From Mytilus galloprovincialis (taxonomy: Eukaryota > Mollusca > Bivalvia > Mytilida > Mytilidae), in assembly GCF_965363235.1 (NCBI RefSeq), contig NC_134839.1, positions 58,247,560 to 58,311,559 of the forward strand: a DNA stretch of 64,000 nucleotides, in the 5' to 3' direction. The notes beneath the pieces are model-generated. The model did not search any database and had not been told where the DNA came from. It was given only the letters and a program-made list of their open reading frames with translations. The number at the start of each line of letters is the position of its first letter. Position 1 is the first letter of the stretch. Positions 22,201 to 35,580 of the stretch are shown one piece after another. Position numbers and translations under genes: made by a program.

Positions 22201-24589
22201 TATGTCATTATGAACTCTTGGTTTTATAGCTTATTTGTAAGCACCAATCTTGATCAAATATTTCTGATAGAAAAATATAGAAATTAAATATCTTTATATA
22301 AATAAATATTCGGGAAAATATAAAGATTGAATATCGATATCCAGTAAATGTGTCTTTGAACTACAAACCGAGTTAGACAAAAGGTGGATCTTCTGCAATA
22401 CATACATTACACCCCTCACTTGATTACAAATGAATATCCAGTTGTAAGTGTCAACGCTATAAACATTGAAAACTGTCAGTTTTGACAGACTGTCATTATG
22501 AGATAATTTAGATAATTAGACAGATGATTTCTATGAATGAGTTGATATGTTACTAGTAGGTTGAGATACTAAGACGCTGTTACTACCTTTAATTCCGAAA
22601 TGCTCGAAATATGTCGCGTTACGATTCAACAGTAAACCAAAAAATGTTAGAGGGAAAAAAGTAACAAACTCAGCAGGGATAAAAAATAGAAATCTGATAG
22701 AAAATAGTGTCCATTTTTGGAAGTTTAAATTGTATCCATTGCTTTTCTGTCTTTTCAAAGTTATATGGATCTTTGGAGGTAAATAAATGACATAAAAAGA
22801 CAACTACATTTATGGATAGTGTTATAATTTGTCCTCACTTAAGACGATTGACAGGAAATGTAAATAGTAAATTGAAGACAGTTAATTAGCCAAAGGGGCT
22901 AACTGTCAAATTCATGTTCATCGATTTGACCTAAATTATTGTATTTGATTTATAACATACTAAAACGTATATTCAAATTTTAAAAGGTTAAAAAGAAAAA
23001 ATTAATAATGCACGGATTCTTTATAATGTATCAGTATTTGGTGCGTACTTTTGACAAGAGGCCATCGAATTATATCCATCGAGATGACATCCGAAGGCTG
23101 TCGACGGTCATATAAAAACACAAATATAACTATGAATGCTATCGTGTAAGACGATTTCTGTGGGCCTGTTTGATTTCATGTTATACATGCCAAGAAATTG
23201 CCTCCGTTGAAATTCTGCAAACACCCCATAGAGCAAATTACATGGATGATTAATATTGACCATTTGGTATATGGATGTGTTCTAAGCGACACGTACATGA
23301 AGGTCATACATTAATTTCTTCAATGAAATCAAATCTTTAGCTACTAATGACTGCCGTAGGGGGTCGACCGGAATTTTTAGCGAGGATTTCTTGGCATGGA
23401 GTAACAGATAGAAAACTCAGGGTTAGAATTCATAGAACAGAAAAGGGGCAGTGGCAAATATTTCATGTATATTTTGAACACGGAGAGAATTTACCTGCAC
23501 CTTTTGCCAAAAAAAAAAACTTTCTTTTTCTTATTTGTGCCTTCCGACTTTATGTTTTGAATTGTAGTTTCACTTTCCATATTCGGTATTTATTCAAATG
23601 TAAGCTCCACATGGTAAAAATCACGTGATGCAGGAATATAATATCTTGGAGTTAGACTATTTCTTTCTTTTCGGGCGGAGACTCCAAGCAAACAACATGC
23701 ATGTGTATAACGGCACTGTAGATTTTCGTATTAAATAAAGAAAGTTGCCGGTCCGGTACATGAATATATTGGTTAGAAAGCGTTTTAATTTTAATTAGAT
23801 TCGAAAGCTTAATTCGAGGGTTGAAAATAGAGAGCACAAATAAAAGGGGGGGGGGGGGTTCCACAGGGAATATTTGTATCTTATGAACTCTATATTTGAA
23901 AGGTTTATTTTTTTATGTAATTAAAAAAGAGAAAAACAAATATAGGACAAATTGTGATTGGTCTTTCTTCCTTTCTCCCGAGATCTATCAACGTTTAACC
24001 TACACAAGAAGAAATTTCTATGGTTGAGAGCATTCAACGAAATGGTCATAAACTCCTGGTGTCTCCTATGTTTTAGATTTACATTAGATAACGAAATCGA
24101 AAGATTAACATCAAATCAAATATGATTTTCAAATGCATTCAATATTCTTATAATTAAAGGATGAAATCCTCTCAAAAGTTGATATTTTTACATACAATTT
24201 CAAATAATATTCTTTGGCCTATTCTGTAACTTACTGACATAAAATACAAATCTGTCTATATATTATTGAAAATTTAAATGTGAATTCATGTGCTCCTAGT
24301 GTTCCAGCGGTACATGTTCTACTAGTTTCATTCGTCTTGTTACTCTTGTTAGAATATGTTGATGTGACATATCATGTAATTATACATAATGATAGGTGCA
24401 TGTCTCATCCTTAGACTTCACCAAACGCATAAACTATTGACTCAACATAAACTTGACCCGAAATGAAATGAAACACGGTTCTCAGGACAAATTAAAACGA
24501 GACAGTTTTTGGTAGAAAATAGAATTTTAAATTGATATAGACAAAATACAACACTAAAACCGAGACGAAAGCAACCAGAATTAAGAAAT
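22201..24589. other. No gene confidently seen; unassigned
   Basis: AT-rich sequence with a 13-base G-run near 23848. The frame from 23347 contains EFLARISWHGVT, which faintly recalls a mariner-type transposase strand, but it lacks further motifs and I do not call it. Confidence 0.4.
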
Positions 24590-25190
24590 AATTGATTCAA
24601 GCTATACTTTATTGTAGTTTTAACATGGGTAGGCATTATATTCGTGATTATTTTTGCCCGAGCGAAAGTGAGGGCTTAATTAACACGAATATAATGCCTA
24701 CCCATGTCAAAACTACAATAAAGTATAGCTTGTATCAATTGTTTCGATCCTGATTAGGACAATTAATGTAATTTCTATGTCCGATGTGTATAAGTATAGA
24801 TCGTTAGTGTAGGCTCTTCCATGAACAACCCTTTTTTGGTTAACAAGCAAACGACTGGCAATGTGATTTTTTAGAGGGAGGAATTTTGAACAGCCACCAA
24901 GTCCATGAACGGATGTCGTATCTAGGTCAAATATGTCAATTTCGAATTGCAACACATGACAGCCATAATAAATGAATTAGTAACAACATGTGCATCCTTT
25001 AAGACTTTGAAAGTGGTTTCATTTAATGAAATATATTAAATTCATACCATTTTGATAAAATTCATTATTCTGCAGTAGTCAATATACATTGTACGCATGT
25101 GCAAACAGATTTGATTGGATTTAGAGCATGGGTTAATTCACAAAGCGAAAGAAGCACGTCAAATTACAATCTCTTTTTAAACGAACCTAT
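24590..25190 (+). mobile_element. Repeat F copy 1: 151-bp hairpin plus ~450-bp body
   Basis: 24590-24740 is a near-perfect palindrome: aattgattcaagctatac at the left pairs with gtatagcttgtatcaatt at the right. The core is gcccgagcgaaagtgagggc. The body after it (taggctcttccatgaac, gtcgtatctaggtcaaat, ataataaatgaattagtaac) is shared with 60808-61380. Confidence 0.7.
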
Positions 25191-25334
25191 ACGAGAAATC
25201 CTAGTGCTACGCCCGGGAGAATGAACAGTGCATGCTCCAATTTTATCACGTGTTTATCACTGCGAGGGAAAACTTGATTCGGTGACAGGTCGCATTCGTG
25301 ACACAGGACAAACGAGCCGGCTTGTGGCTATGTA

Positions 25335-25343
25335 AATGATTGG

Positions 25344-25380
<37 letters not shown>

Positions 25381-25620
25381 CATAAACACAACTTTCAGTA
25401 CTATTGTGATATTTCGTGGCGGTTAGTTTTTATTGATGGAAGAAACCGGAGTGCTCGTAGAGAAGCACCGACATTCGGTAGAACAACTGACAAACCTTGT
25501 CAATTAAGATAGGACTCTAGCGCACTTGCTACGTGTGGGATTCGAACTAGCAGCCTCAGTTTTGACAGGCTAGTAGTACAGTAGATCGACTACTAAGACA
25601 AATCGGCCACCATGTAAATA
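25335..25620 (-). repeat. Meta-like SINE with (AATC)n tail, minus strand
   Basis: Read on the minus strand: a tRNA-like head with B box gttcgaatcccac, a body shared with 16440-16690, and a tail of about nine AATC units (25344-25378 as GATT on the plus strand). The tail marks the SINE 3' end. Confidence 0.65.
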
Positions 25621-26827
25621 AGAAATATCCATACTCATCTGGGACACGGGTGCTCAACCAACTAATGATGGTATCTGGAAAACTTTCGGTGCTTTGACTT
25701 CACTTTACCATTTGTATCACTTGTTCATATAGCTAACTGATAAGTGTTGTCGGTATTTACTGCCAGCACTCTCAAATCACACTTTCTTGTTAATTTGACC
25801 TGTTGATCCTACTTGTAATGTTTTTGTTATTAATTGTTGACTTATTTAGGGCTATATCTCTTCTCTCTATTTTCAATATATATGAGCTTTGATAATGTTT
25901 TGTACGACTACAAATTCTCACTTCTGTTTTAGTACTATGAACAAAAAAATACTTTAGTTCTCCATTTACATATATTACTAAATTATTTTCATTTACCTGT
26001 GTACATTATTCTATTTGGCGGCATTTTGTTAAAAGATTTTGTTGTGTTTCTGAAATTATTTAACATCTCACAACGGTATACTACTCTTGCCTTTTTTTAT
26101 TCACCCCTTATTTTATTCATTTTGTATTTGCATTGTGTGATAGTAAGATCAAATGTATTCGTTCATTGTATGTTCACTTGTGTTAATATAACTTTTGATT
26201 TGATTCCATAACGGTCGATTAAACCATGATGAGATGGGTAAAACTTTCGACTGGATGACTTCAAATTTACCACTTGAAACCCTTGTTGCAATAGCTTTTG
26301 TGTAAACAGTTACCCTCTATCAAGAAAATAATGATATAAAACGCAAGCCCTGAAACAATGTACAAATATATGTTCCGTATGAAGGCACTGATGCATGAAA
26401 TGTTGCCACATAGAAATGAAAAGTTCACAATTGGAAAATTTCAATCATTCTCTTTGTCGTAAGGTTTATTTCCAAACCGACCTTCATTGTCCATTTCCAG
26501 ATGCATGAAAGTCGCGATACAAGGCAGACTCAACAGCATGTATCTGTTGTATCCTTTATTTCCAGTTTATTGCGATAGATGCAGTCAATATAGTCAAAAA
26601 GTGTTCAAGTATTCAGTGAAAGGACATCTGTTATGGCCACCGTCGTTCATTGATGTTGTTAGCCAGTAAAACACATCAAAACATTTCATCTCGACTTTGG
26701 TTTCAAGCATTTGCCTAGTATGAAATGTGAATTATCATACTCAATTTCTTGTTACTCCAACGTATTCCCAGAATGAAGCCCTCTGAATTAAGATTCTTAA
26801 TATTCATAGTATGCATTTAATTGACGC
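25621..26827. other. No gene seen
   Basis: AT-rich; the small frames lack recognisable motifs. Confidence 0.5.
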
Positions 26828-26988
26828 CAGAGGCGGATTTAGGGGGGGGGGCCAGGGGGCCCGGGCCCCCCTTTTTGGGAAAAAATTTGGTTACTTATAT
26901 AGGGAATCATTGAAGCGTGACTGGAGCGGGCCCCATCTTAGGTCAGTCAGTGGGCCCCTACTTATGTAAATTTCTGGATCCGCCACTG
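26828..26988. mobile_element. 161-bp MITE-like element with GACGC flanks
   Basis: The ends cagaggcggattta and (inverse) cagtggcggatccag are inverted repeats. A perfect GACGC flanks both sides (26823-26827 and 26989-26993). The interior is G/C-run rich (gggggccc). Its ends resemble those of the elements at 20539 and 31484. Confidence 0.65.
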
Positions 26989-26993
26989 GACGC

Positions 26994-27780
26994 AGCTCCT
27001 CCTACATGGTGCATCAGATGTTCATGATGTGCATATGAAAATGCATAATTGTAGGACATATTGGACATTATTACATGTCTAGATGTTAGACGAAATGTTA
27101 ATTAATGTATGTAATAACAATGATAATTGTAATGATTTTATGGTTCTGATCCTGCCTGGAATTAAATGTATATGATTTTTATAGAATGAAGATAATAAGT
27201 CTCTTCTTTTTTTAATGTTTCATTTTAGTTTATAAAAATGTTTTTCTGTTACAAATCATGCTGTATTGTTTTATGTGTACATGTTATGCTGCCCATCAAG
27301 GGCCCTTGATTGGAATAATAAATATTCTTATTCTTATTCTTATTGGTCGAGTTTCAAATCAGAGTTATCCCACTTTGTACTAAGATTTTGTTTTTTACTA
27401 TTCAGAGATTACTCTTCATACATACTTTATTAGACGTTTGAATGAAAATTTACACGTTATAAAATCATAATATGAAGATGTGCATGTGTGTCTGTAATTA
27501 TGACATTCCAGTACGTTGAAAAAATACTTGAGTTTTGCTCCTTTGGTCCTATATTTGTTTTATACAGTTACTTTTCAGTATTGATAAAAAGAGAATATAT
27601 ACACATATAATTATTTTCTGTGACTGTATCTTGCATTAATTTGTAGGATCCTTTACTATAGATAATTTAGCTTATCTGTAACAATAACATCTCCATGCCT
27701 TATATATCATGAACTGTAGTACGACGCTAGATTAAAACTGACGAGGAAAGGTAACACACGGCCACCGAAAGCTTTATTAT
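26994..27780. other. No gene seen; possible retroelement tail
   Basis: Near 27290-27345 the sequence aataataaatattc followed by a run of TTATTC units resembles the end of a non-LTR retroelement. The rest is unassigned. Confidence 0.4.
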
Positions 27781-27784
27781 TGTG

Positions 27785-27960
27785 AAGCCCAGGTGGTCGT
27801 GTGGTCTAGCGAGACGGCTACAGTGCAGGCGATTTGGTGTCACGATATCTCAGTAGCATGGGTTCGAATCTCGGCGAGGGAAGAACAAAACATTTGCGAA
27901 AGCAAATTTACAGATGTAACATTGTTGGGTTGATGTTTAGACGAGTTGTATACATATAAA
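27785..27960 (+). repeat. tRNA-derived SINE
   Basis: The A box TGGTCTAGCGAGACGG and B box GGTTCGAATCTCG are intact, then a non-tRNA body (tttgcgaaagcaaatttaca, attgttgggttgatgt). I recognise this as a mussel SINE type; it is not a functional tRNA gene. Confidence 0.65.
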
Positions 27961-29110
27961 ATATTATCATTTATATATATAACAAGTATAAAAGGGTACA
28001 ACATTACCAAAAACACAATAAAACGAACAATATGTTAAATATTTCGGATAACAGATATCCTTCCTCGGTAATAGCACGATGACAAATGAATCATGACAAA
28101 TCAAATTAAGACTCTATCAAAATCTTGAAATTTATTCAATTTAAGCGAACGCTGGAACAATTTTAAAATTTCCAAACACGGCGCAAAGACTACAAAGATA
28201 TGCCAAAATAAAAATATATATCAAATAGAAATGTCCATTAACATGCCTACCAAAACTGTAAAAAAAAAAACTGCAAACAAAAATTGAAAATGGAGGTAAC
28301 TTGCGGGCCGCTATTCTGTCTGTTTAGTTGTGTTGTATGATATGTCCCTAGGACGACTAAATTATGCTTTGTTCGAAACGTTTCTGTCTGATTTGTTTAA
28401 TTTGAGAACTTTCTTTAACAGTCAGCCTTATGCTATCAATACCAGATGCTTAATTGCAAGCTGTATCTTGAAAGATTTAATTTTCTACGTTATAGATTTT
28501 CTACGTTATCACCATTTTATCTTGGACTATTATATAATAGTCCCAGATTTTATATAGTCTGCATCTATAGATCAAATTGTCTGATAATGAAAAATGATAT
28601 TTCTAGTTACAAATGAAAATATGGTATATTCTGTTGACAAAATCTGCAATTTTATTTTATTTATGCAATAATATATTTTATACTCAAGATATATGACTTA
28701 TTTCTATCATATTAAAACAAATGCTTTATAGTCTCTCATAACTCTTTGTAATAGTTGGTCTTTTTATTAACTTATGTTTTACTATGATGGGAGAATGAAT
28801 TTAGAAATAGTAACTGGATACCTATGGGACGACATCAAAAGTTCAATGAAGGATAAAACACTTAATTCACATAGTTTTTTCACTGACACCCCAGCCCCTC
28901 TTAACTTAATTTCGGAAAAAGTAATAAACCAATATGGATATAATATGTAAAATCGATGTTGGATAAACAAAACTTGCAGCAATTTTAACCCCCACCCCCA
29001 AACTATTTGATTTAAGTTTTTTATGCTACATTGATCTTTTGTTATCGTCGCTAAGGAGTACCGTTTAAAACAAACTTCTGTAAGCGCCGTGTCGCATAGC
29101 ACGCGGGAGA
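27961..29110. other. No gene seen
   Basis: Unassigned AT-rich sequence. Frames on the minus strand near 28782-29102 look repeat-derived and lack domains. Confidence 0.45.
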
Positions 29111-29111
29111 C

Positions 29112-29195
29112 TTAGTTTAAACATATTTATTTATCGTGGATTGGGAAACAAGTTATTGAAACTTATAGTAATCCTTTTCCACTTTGCGGGTACGA
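29112..29195 (-). repeat. Dispersed repeat G, inverted copy
   Basis: Contains aaacatatttatttat, gtggattgggaaacaagtt and aatccttttccactttgcgg, matching in inverse the stretch at 60645-60725. Confidence 0.6.
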
Positions 29196-31483
29196 GTGCT
29201 GCCTTGAAGCGGCATTAGCCTGCTCTTTATCGAAATATACAAGGGTGTCTTTTACGTGTAAGAGATATCAGATATGGCTCTCTCTCTCTTAACACGGGTC
29301 AGTCATTTATCGTCCCCTTCCAACGGACTATCATCGTTTTCTCATGACCATACTCAAAAATAGTGTCAAGGGAGGGCCGAAAATTCAGTCTCGGAAATTT
29401 TCATCCCGGAACCGAGATCGAACCAGGAACCTTTATGATAGGACACTTCCTGAGTATCATGTATTCAAATCTAACAGAAACCTAAATAATATGTTCACTT
29501 TGATAAAATTTATTTTCTGTTATTATATACTGAACGGTAAGTTTTTGCCATTACTTTTAGGAGGAGTTATGATCAATCGTTATAGATCGATTCATGCCTG
29601 ATTGGTAATGTATTTGGTCACGAAAAGTCTGTCCCATTTTAATAATTTAAAAATATCCTAAAACATGTTTCTCCAAGCAAATCAATTTTTCATTTGATCT
29701 TTAGTTTAATTGATATTCTTTGTTTGGCATATGGTGTAGATATTTGCATATTGCTATAAAACACTTTCAGTACGCGTTTAACATTGTTTAAGGGGTCAAT
29801 ACACATATAAATAAAAATTAACACCGTTTGCAATAATTTAAAAATGTTAACCCAAGTTATTTTATGTATGTTAATCATAATTGTTCATCATTACTTCAAA
29901 ATTACCTAACTGTACACACACGTAGACAGGCAATACGTTTGACAAGTTACCGGTTGTCATTGCGTATATACTTAATTTAGACCTTTTATGAAACGGAAGG
30001 TATTTTATTCATAGTTTATCGAGAACAAACTATAAGTTGACCGATTTATATTTTGGGTTATGTTTGGTTTGGCACCTGTTTTCACATTTAACAATATCGT
30101 GTGTTTCTTCTATACATCAGAAAGGTGAATACAAACATCACTGACTGATCATGAAATTAAAGTTTTATGTTTTCCAGAGTTTTTGCATTAAAAAGTGGGA
30201 ATGATTTTCCCTTGGTGTACCCTTATTCTATTTACAAATAATTGAGGTCAAGTTCAGATACGTGGTTATGTTTTGAATCCAATAAATATATATATATGAG
30301 ACACTTAACCTAACTTTCTCTCTTTTTTAAGGAGAGAGGCGGTGATTCTTTTACGCAATGCATAGGGACAATATCAGAAGAAAACTGACCATGCGTCAAG
30401 TAGGCTCGATGGATTCATTTAGTGAGGGTGATAATGGGAAATGTAAAAAAAAATCAAATCACGACACACAGATATACAATTACAAATGAGTCCGACGGTA
30501 AATTGACTGTTATCATAAGTCTTGACTTATTCTGGTATTTATATGTTGTTTTCAAGTTTTCGGCTAACAGTTAAAAAAAAAGTTGAAATTTTCCTAACTC
30601 GCCTCTTTCTAATATTATATTCTGAATGAAAATCAATATTATTTCTAGCCCCTCCCAAAAACTTTTTAGGGCAATTTGTTGATAAAATAATTCAGAAAGA
30701 GGATATTAACATGATTTGTGGAACTATTTGACCTTCACCTCGACAATAAATCCACACAGCCAAATAAATATTGATAACAGCCGACATAGACATACAAACA
30801 ATGACAACAACAACAACAAACAGTTAACACATGGTCCGGTTAAATATAGTCAAGCTCTAAATGTGGTGGGAGTAAACCAGCTAGTGCATGTGTTCACACA
30901 CAAATCCCCTCATATATAACTCATATATCGTAAACGCTTTTATTGCAAGAAAAAGGCCCATGATGAGGCAGAAATCCATTTATTTATTACAATTTTAATG
31001 ATATACAAAAATAAATAACAGTAAAATACAAATAATATTGTACTATGATATCCATGTGAATAGAGAGAGACTCAGCGAGAAAGAGAGAACGAGACTCAAG
31101 GATAATGTTTTAAAACATATACTACCAAAAAAAAAAAAAAATAATAACGGTACGGTAACCGCAGAGTCAAGCTACCAAACAGCATGTCCATTAATACCCG
31201 AAAAAGAAATCAATTATATCATGATCATGGCTGGTTTAATATTTGGAATGTATGCAAATACAGCTTATAAAGATCCTTAAACTTATAGGGCATTACATTA
31301 TCATGCACCAAACTATTTCACAGACTAAAATGTCTGCCACAAAAGTTCTCAGGACGTTTTGATGTTCACTGAAACATAAATGATACATCTAGAAACGCCT
31401 CGTACTTCGTATTTATGCGAGTATATATAAACATCAACTTCCCACACCTCCTGATCAACTGTGGTTTCAATGGTCTATGTCAA
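29196..31483. other. No gene seen
   Basis: Contains a TC run near 29278-29290, an A-run near 31127 and AT-rich sequence. No coding feature recognised. Confidence 0.45.
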
Positions 31484-31817
31484 CAGTGTCGGATCTAAAT
31501 ATTTCATAAAAAAGGGGGCACTAACTAACGTAACTAAGAGGGACCCTCTGAAGTCCTGCTTCAGTGATTCCCGATGTAATTCTGTCACGGAATAGAAGTT
31601 CCTTCATAATATAAGTTCCAAAAGGAAAATATATTCTGGAATATTATTTCCACAGGAACAAATATTACAGTATATGTTCCTAACGGAATATATGGTATAT
31701 AATATTTGTTCCTACAGGAATAGATATTATGACAAGTTTATAACAAAGTTTCCCTCGGAACTTCTGTTAGGCGGAACAAATATACGTTGGCAATTCCCTC
31801 CCCTTGATCCGCCTATG
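31484..31817. mobile_element. MITE-like element related to the 26828 element
   Basis: The left end cagtgtcggatcta and the inverse right end cataggcggatcaag resemble the ends of the 26828 element. The interior has palindromic ggaac/gttcc units (for example aatatttgttcctacaggaa). Confidence 0.45.
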
Positions 31818-32639
31818 TATGGTCATCTCAACACATGACCACGAGTGGTCATACACAGAACTACCCGGTAGTTGCGAGAATTATATGCTACTTCATGGGA
31901 CCTTACATATTTTCTTTGGACAATGAAAGTGTATTGTATTTTACATTACCAGTTTTGTTGCATTATAGATTTTCAGTTATCGGCTTGAATGTTTAACACT
32001 TCGTAACTTAAATTTGTTTTGAAAGCTGTTTATACACAAGTAGATGTCACGGGTCATCGATACTGAATAATCATTGGAAGAGAAAACTGTGAAATTGGAC
32101 AGGTTTATAATCGGTATGTTTCGGATCAGTTATGATCAGTTATAGAAATAAACCTAACACAACAGATAAATCAAAACCTTTACCATCCATACAACGTGAA
32201 AAAAATCTAGTATAAAAGAATATGTTACGGACCCATAGAAAGGCCCCGGTTAATTAAAGTAGACTGATCTTTAAACAACACCAAATTGATACGAAACATG
32301 TCACATGACCCCCCTGTGGCAATATACATACACATATAGGTGAAACATATTGCAGCTGATGAGTATGTCTATTTATTTATAGATGAAAACATTCTTTTTC
32401 TTAATTGTATTGTTTTTTTCCCACTCATTTCCGTTTCATAAAATATTGTTACAAAAACAAAGACCAAAATTATGCGTGAATTGTCCTTTCGTTGACCGTT
32501 TTTTAAGTGATTCGATCATGGTTTGTCGTTATAATTTTTGAAATATATATATATGTATTTTATTGATTCGTTTGCATTTGAACATAGCCATTATCTACTT
32601 CAAGTTAGTGCAGAAAACAAACGGTGTTATCATTTTCTA

Positions 32640-33098
32640 TGGTGGCCGGATTCGGCCATTCCGCCTTTTCGCGTTTTCGTGTTTTCTCCTTTCACCTTGG
32701 AAACGCGAAATCGGGAAATCGAGAAAGCGAGAAAGCGAAACCGAGAAATTGAGAAATCGGGAAATGGAGAAATAGGGAAATCGAGAAAAAGGGAAATCGA
32801 GAAATAGGGAAATCGAGAAATAGGGAAATCGAGAAATATGGAAATAGAGAAAGCAAAAAAAACGCGAAAACACGAAAGCGAATACGCGAAAACGCGAAAT
32901 AAATTTCTCGATTTCGCGTTTTCGCTTTCTCCATTTCCCAATTTTTCGATTTCTCGATTTCTCGATTTCCCGATTTCCCGATTTCTCAATTTCTCGATTT
33001 CGCTCTCTTGATTTCTCGATTTCCCGATTTCGCGTTGGAAAAGTGGAAGGAAAAAACGCGAAAACACGAAAAGGAGAAATGGCTGCATCCGGCCACCA
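32640..33098. mobile_element. 459-bp foldback element built of GAAATCG-type units
   Basis: The outer ends tggtggccgga and tccggccacca are exact inverses; about 75 bases on each side pair well (ccttttcgcgttttcgtg against cgcgaaaacacgaaaagg). Inside, the left half is an array of short purine-rich gaaatcga/gaaataggg units and the right half their inverse, meeting near 32900. Long frames across it are low-complexity artefacts. Confidence 0.75.
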
Positions 33099-34214
33099 CA
33101 ATTTTCAGATAACCACAGCAAAATTAATTTACACTTATGTCATGAGTTTTCAAAGTGACTTGCAATAATACCAAACGCTGAAAGAGAGATACAGATTGGT
33201 TTAATGGTTGTGAGTATTAATTAACTCACAGCATAATAATTTTAAGGGCTTTACAAGCTGATTGACTACTTGATAGTTGTTCAGTGGCATGCATTGCATT
33301 GTTTCTCATTGTTTCTCATTTTCAGAACACATACAATACGATCAATATAAAAAAAAAAGTCAGGTGGACCTGTAGAAGATTGTTCTGGTTAACTGGAAAT
33401 GTGGTAACAATAATCTGTGCTACTAAGGAGGTTATAATCATATTATTTAAATGGTTTTGACGCAAACGTGTCAGTGATCTTTTAGAGTTCTGTCCCTTGA
33501 CTTCGTATATTCCGTTGAATAACAAAAGTGACTCAATTCTCTTTCCATTTCATTGCAATATTAACACCTTGTATTTTAAGAGATTATTAATTATATCTCC
33601 ATACTAACTTGTGTGTAAACAACAGACAGTTTAATAAAAGAGTGTGTTTTTTTTATAATAATGTAAACGAAACAGTACACTTTCATGTATACAAAAAACT
33701 GTAAACTATACAATGTGTTTATTGTTGCATTTCATCTTAACATTTACTTTGAAAATCTTCAATAATGTGCTGATGTGCTGCAAGACTAGCACGTTCAATT
33801 ACGAGAAGAAATAGTTTCCCTTTGTTCTCGACCAGTTATCCCTATAATTGTTATTACACCTCTAACAAGACTACTCTGGTGTTGTTTAGTGTTTGTTTAA
33901 TCAACAAAAGTCCCGCACCTCAGACACAAAAGTGTTTGTAAATGCAAAACAACACGCCAACCTCAATCTGTCTGGTAAACTGAATATCGTAATAGGCTAA
34001 AAGCAAAATAACGGCATGGGAAGATACATAATTATAGAAAATATTGGACAAAAATAGTCAAGATTGGGTTACAATGGATAAGATTAGGCATTAAACCAAC
34101 GTTATTGCAACACCATTTTGTTTTGGGTATAATTTGAAGAAAAAAAATATATGGGTTTCTTTTCAAAATTATTCGCGGCAATGCAGCCTTTCGATGAAAG
34201 ATTGATTAATTAAC
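33099..34214. other. No gene seen
   Basis: Unassigned AT-rich sequence. Confidence 0.45.
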
Positions 34215-34500
34215 AGTATAATATAAAATTGAGAATGGAAATGGGGGATGTGTCAAAGAGACAACAACCTGACCAAAAAGCGGAAAACGGCCGAAGGTCA
34301 CAATGGGTCTTCAATACAGCAAGAAAATCTCGCAACCGGAGGCGTGCTTCTACTGGTCCCTTTACAAAAATGTGAACTAGTTCACTGATAATGGACGTCA
34401 TACTAAATTCTGAAATAAGAAACTAAAATTAAAAATCATGCATGACAAATAAAGGTCAGAGCCTTCTGACTTGGGACAGGCGCAGAAACACAATTTCCAT
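34215..34500 (-). repeat. Dispersed repeat B, inverted copy
   Basis: Inverse of 940-1225, sharing gtgtcaaagagacaacaacc, ggaggcgtgcttc, gaactagttcactgata and gacttgggacaggcgc. Confidence 0.65.
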
Positions 34501-34584
34501 ATCAGCAGCTTTTTTTCATCTGACAAATCTTCAACTTCGAGTTTTATCCTGATAACTGAAATTTAGTTGAATTTATATCTTACA

Positions 34585-34710
34585 TCTTCTACATGTACCA
34601 AGTCAGGAATATGACAGTTGTTTTCCATTCGTTTGGTGTGTTAGTGTTTTGCCCGGCATTTTATATAATTACGTGACATTCCTTTTTTAATTTTCCTTGT
34701 ATCATTTTGT
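34585..34710 (-). repeat. Dispersed repeat C, minus-strand fragment
   Basis: Contains taccaagtcaggaatatgac, then ccattcgtttg and tgacattccttttt, the inverse of the middle of family C. Confidence 0.6.
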
Positions 34711-35503
34711 TTTTCACTCAGTTACCTTTTAAGTAAACATAAGTTTACATCTTCGTGTTTAAATACACTAAAACTGCCTTCGTTTTCCATATAAGGGTGT
34801 CTAAACATCAGAAATAGTTGAATAATATGTTAAATTTGTTATGCAACTTTTCATTCTACCGTGTCTGTCTTCTCTATTAGATATGTGCTTTTGTAGACCG
34901 GTTTAAACCATATTATTTTTAGTGACGGTTTCAACCAGAAACGTATTTCGTATGTGTTTTCCATGTGTTATTGTTAATAACAATTATATTTGTAGGCTAT
35001 ATATATGCCCTCCTGGGGCCCTAATTTGGTTAATACAATTATTCTATTCTGTTCTGTTTGTCAAACCAGAGACAATTATATGTCTTTGGTAAAACAAATA
35101 TATAAATTAAAGGGTTGTGACCCAAAAATAACATAAATTGTGTGTTATCAATCCCAAAAACTCCAGATAAGAAAATAAGAAAATGACATTCCCTTCCTAA
35201 AAAATAAAATGAACAGATAAACTGCAAAGTTGTTATTTACGAGATAGAGTGCTCTCCCTTCTTAAAATGATATCCATTCGCATATATATTTTGCACTACT
35301 TTCTTCCAACAATAAACACTACAGATTTTTTCTGGAATACAGATTTTAATTGTTATTTTAATTAAACATTGTTGCGGATTTAATCTGATATTGATAATTA
35401 ATCACGAGGAATACATGTTGTCACATAATAAAACGTATTCATAGTGAAATCGCTCGACATTTAGATTGTACGGTTTACGTTTTATATCGGATGGATATTT
35501 TGT
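34711..35503. other. HEXIM upstream region, no further feature seen
   Basis: AT-rich sequence upstream of the putative HEXIM promoter. No clear regulatory cluster or gene. Confidence 0.4.
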
Positions 35504-35518
35504 TGACTCATATAAATA
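35504..35518 (+). promoter_or_regulatory. Putative HEXIM core promoter: AP-1 motif abutting a TATA box
   Basis: TGACTCA (35504-35510) is directly followed by TATAAATA (35511-35518). A TATA box here would put the transcription start near 35541-35548, giving a short 5' leader before the coding region. Position and motifs are seen; the promoter role is inferred. Confidence 0.45.
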
Positions 35519-35580
35519 TCAACGTTGCTGATCTGCGGGTAGTTGTCGCGTAGACAGCAGACGAAGAACTTCACGCTAAT

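Noticed and set aside
23347..23628. Possible transposase fragment (EFLARISWHGVT)
   Set aside because: Only one faint motif, no DDE residues in context, and the frame degenerates into a K-run and unrelated sequence.
32630..33121. Long overlapping frames of 80-163 codons rich in Arg, Glu, Lys, Ser, Phe on both strands
   Set aside because: They are translations of the short-unit arrays in the foldback element; low complexity in every frame and no start or splice context.
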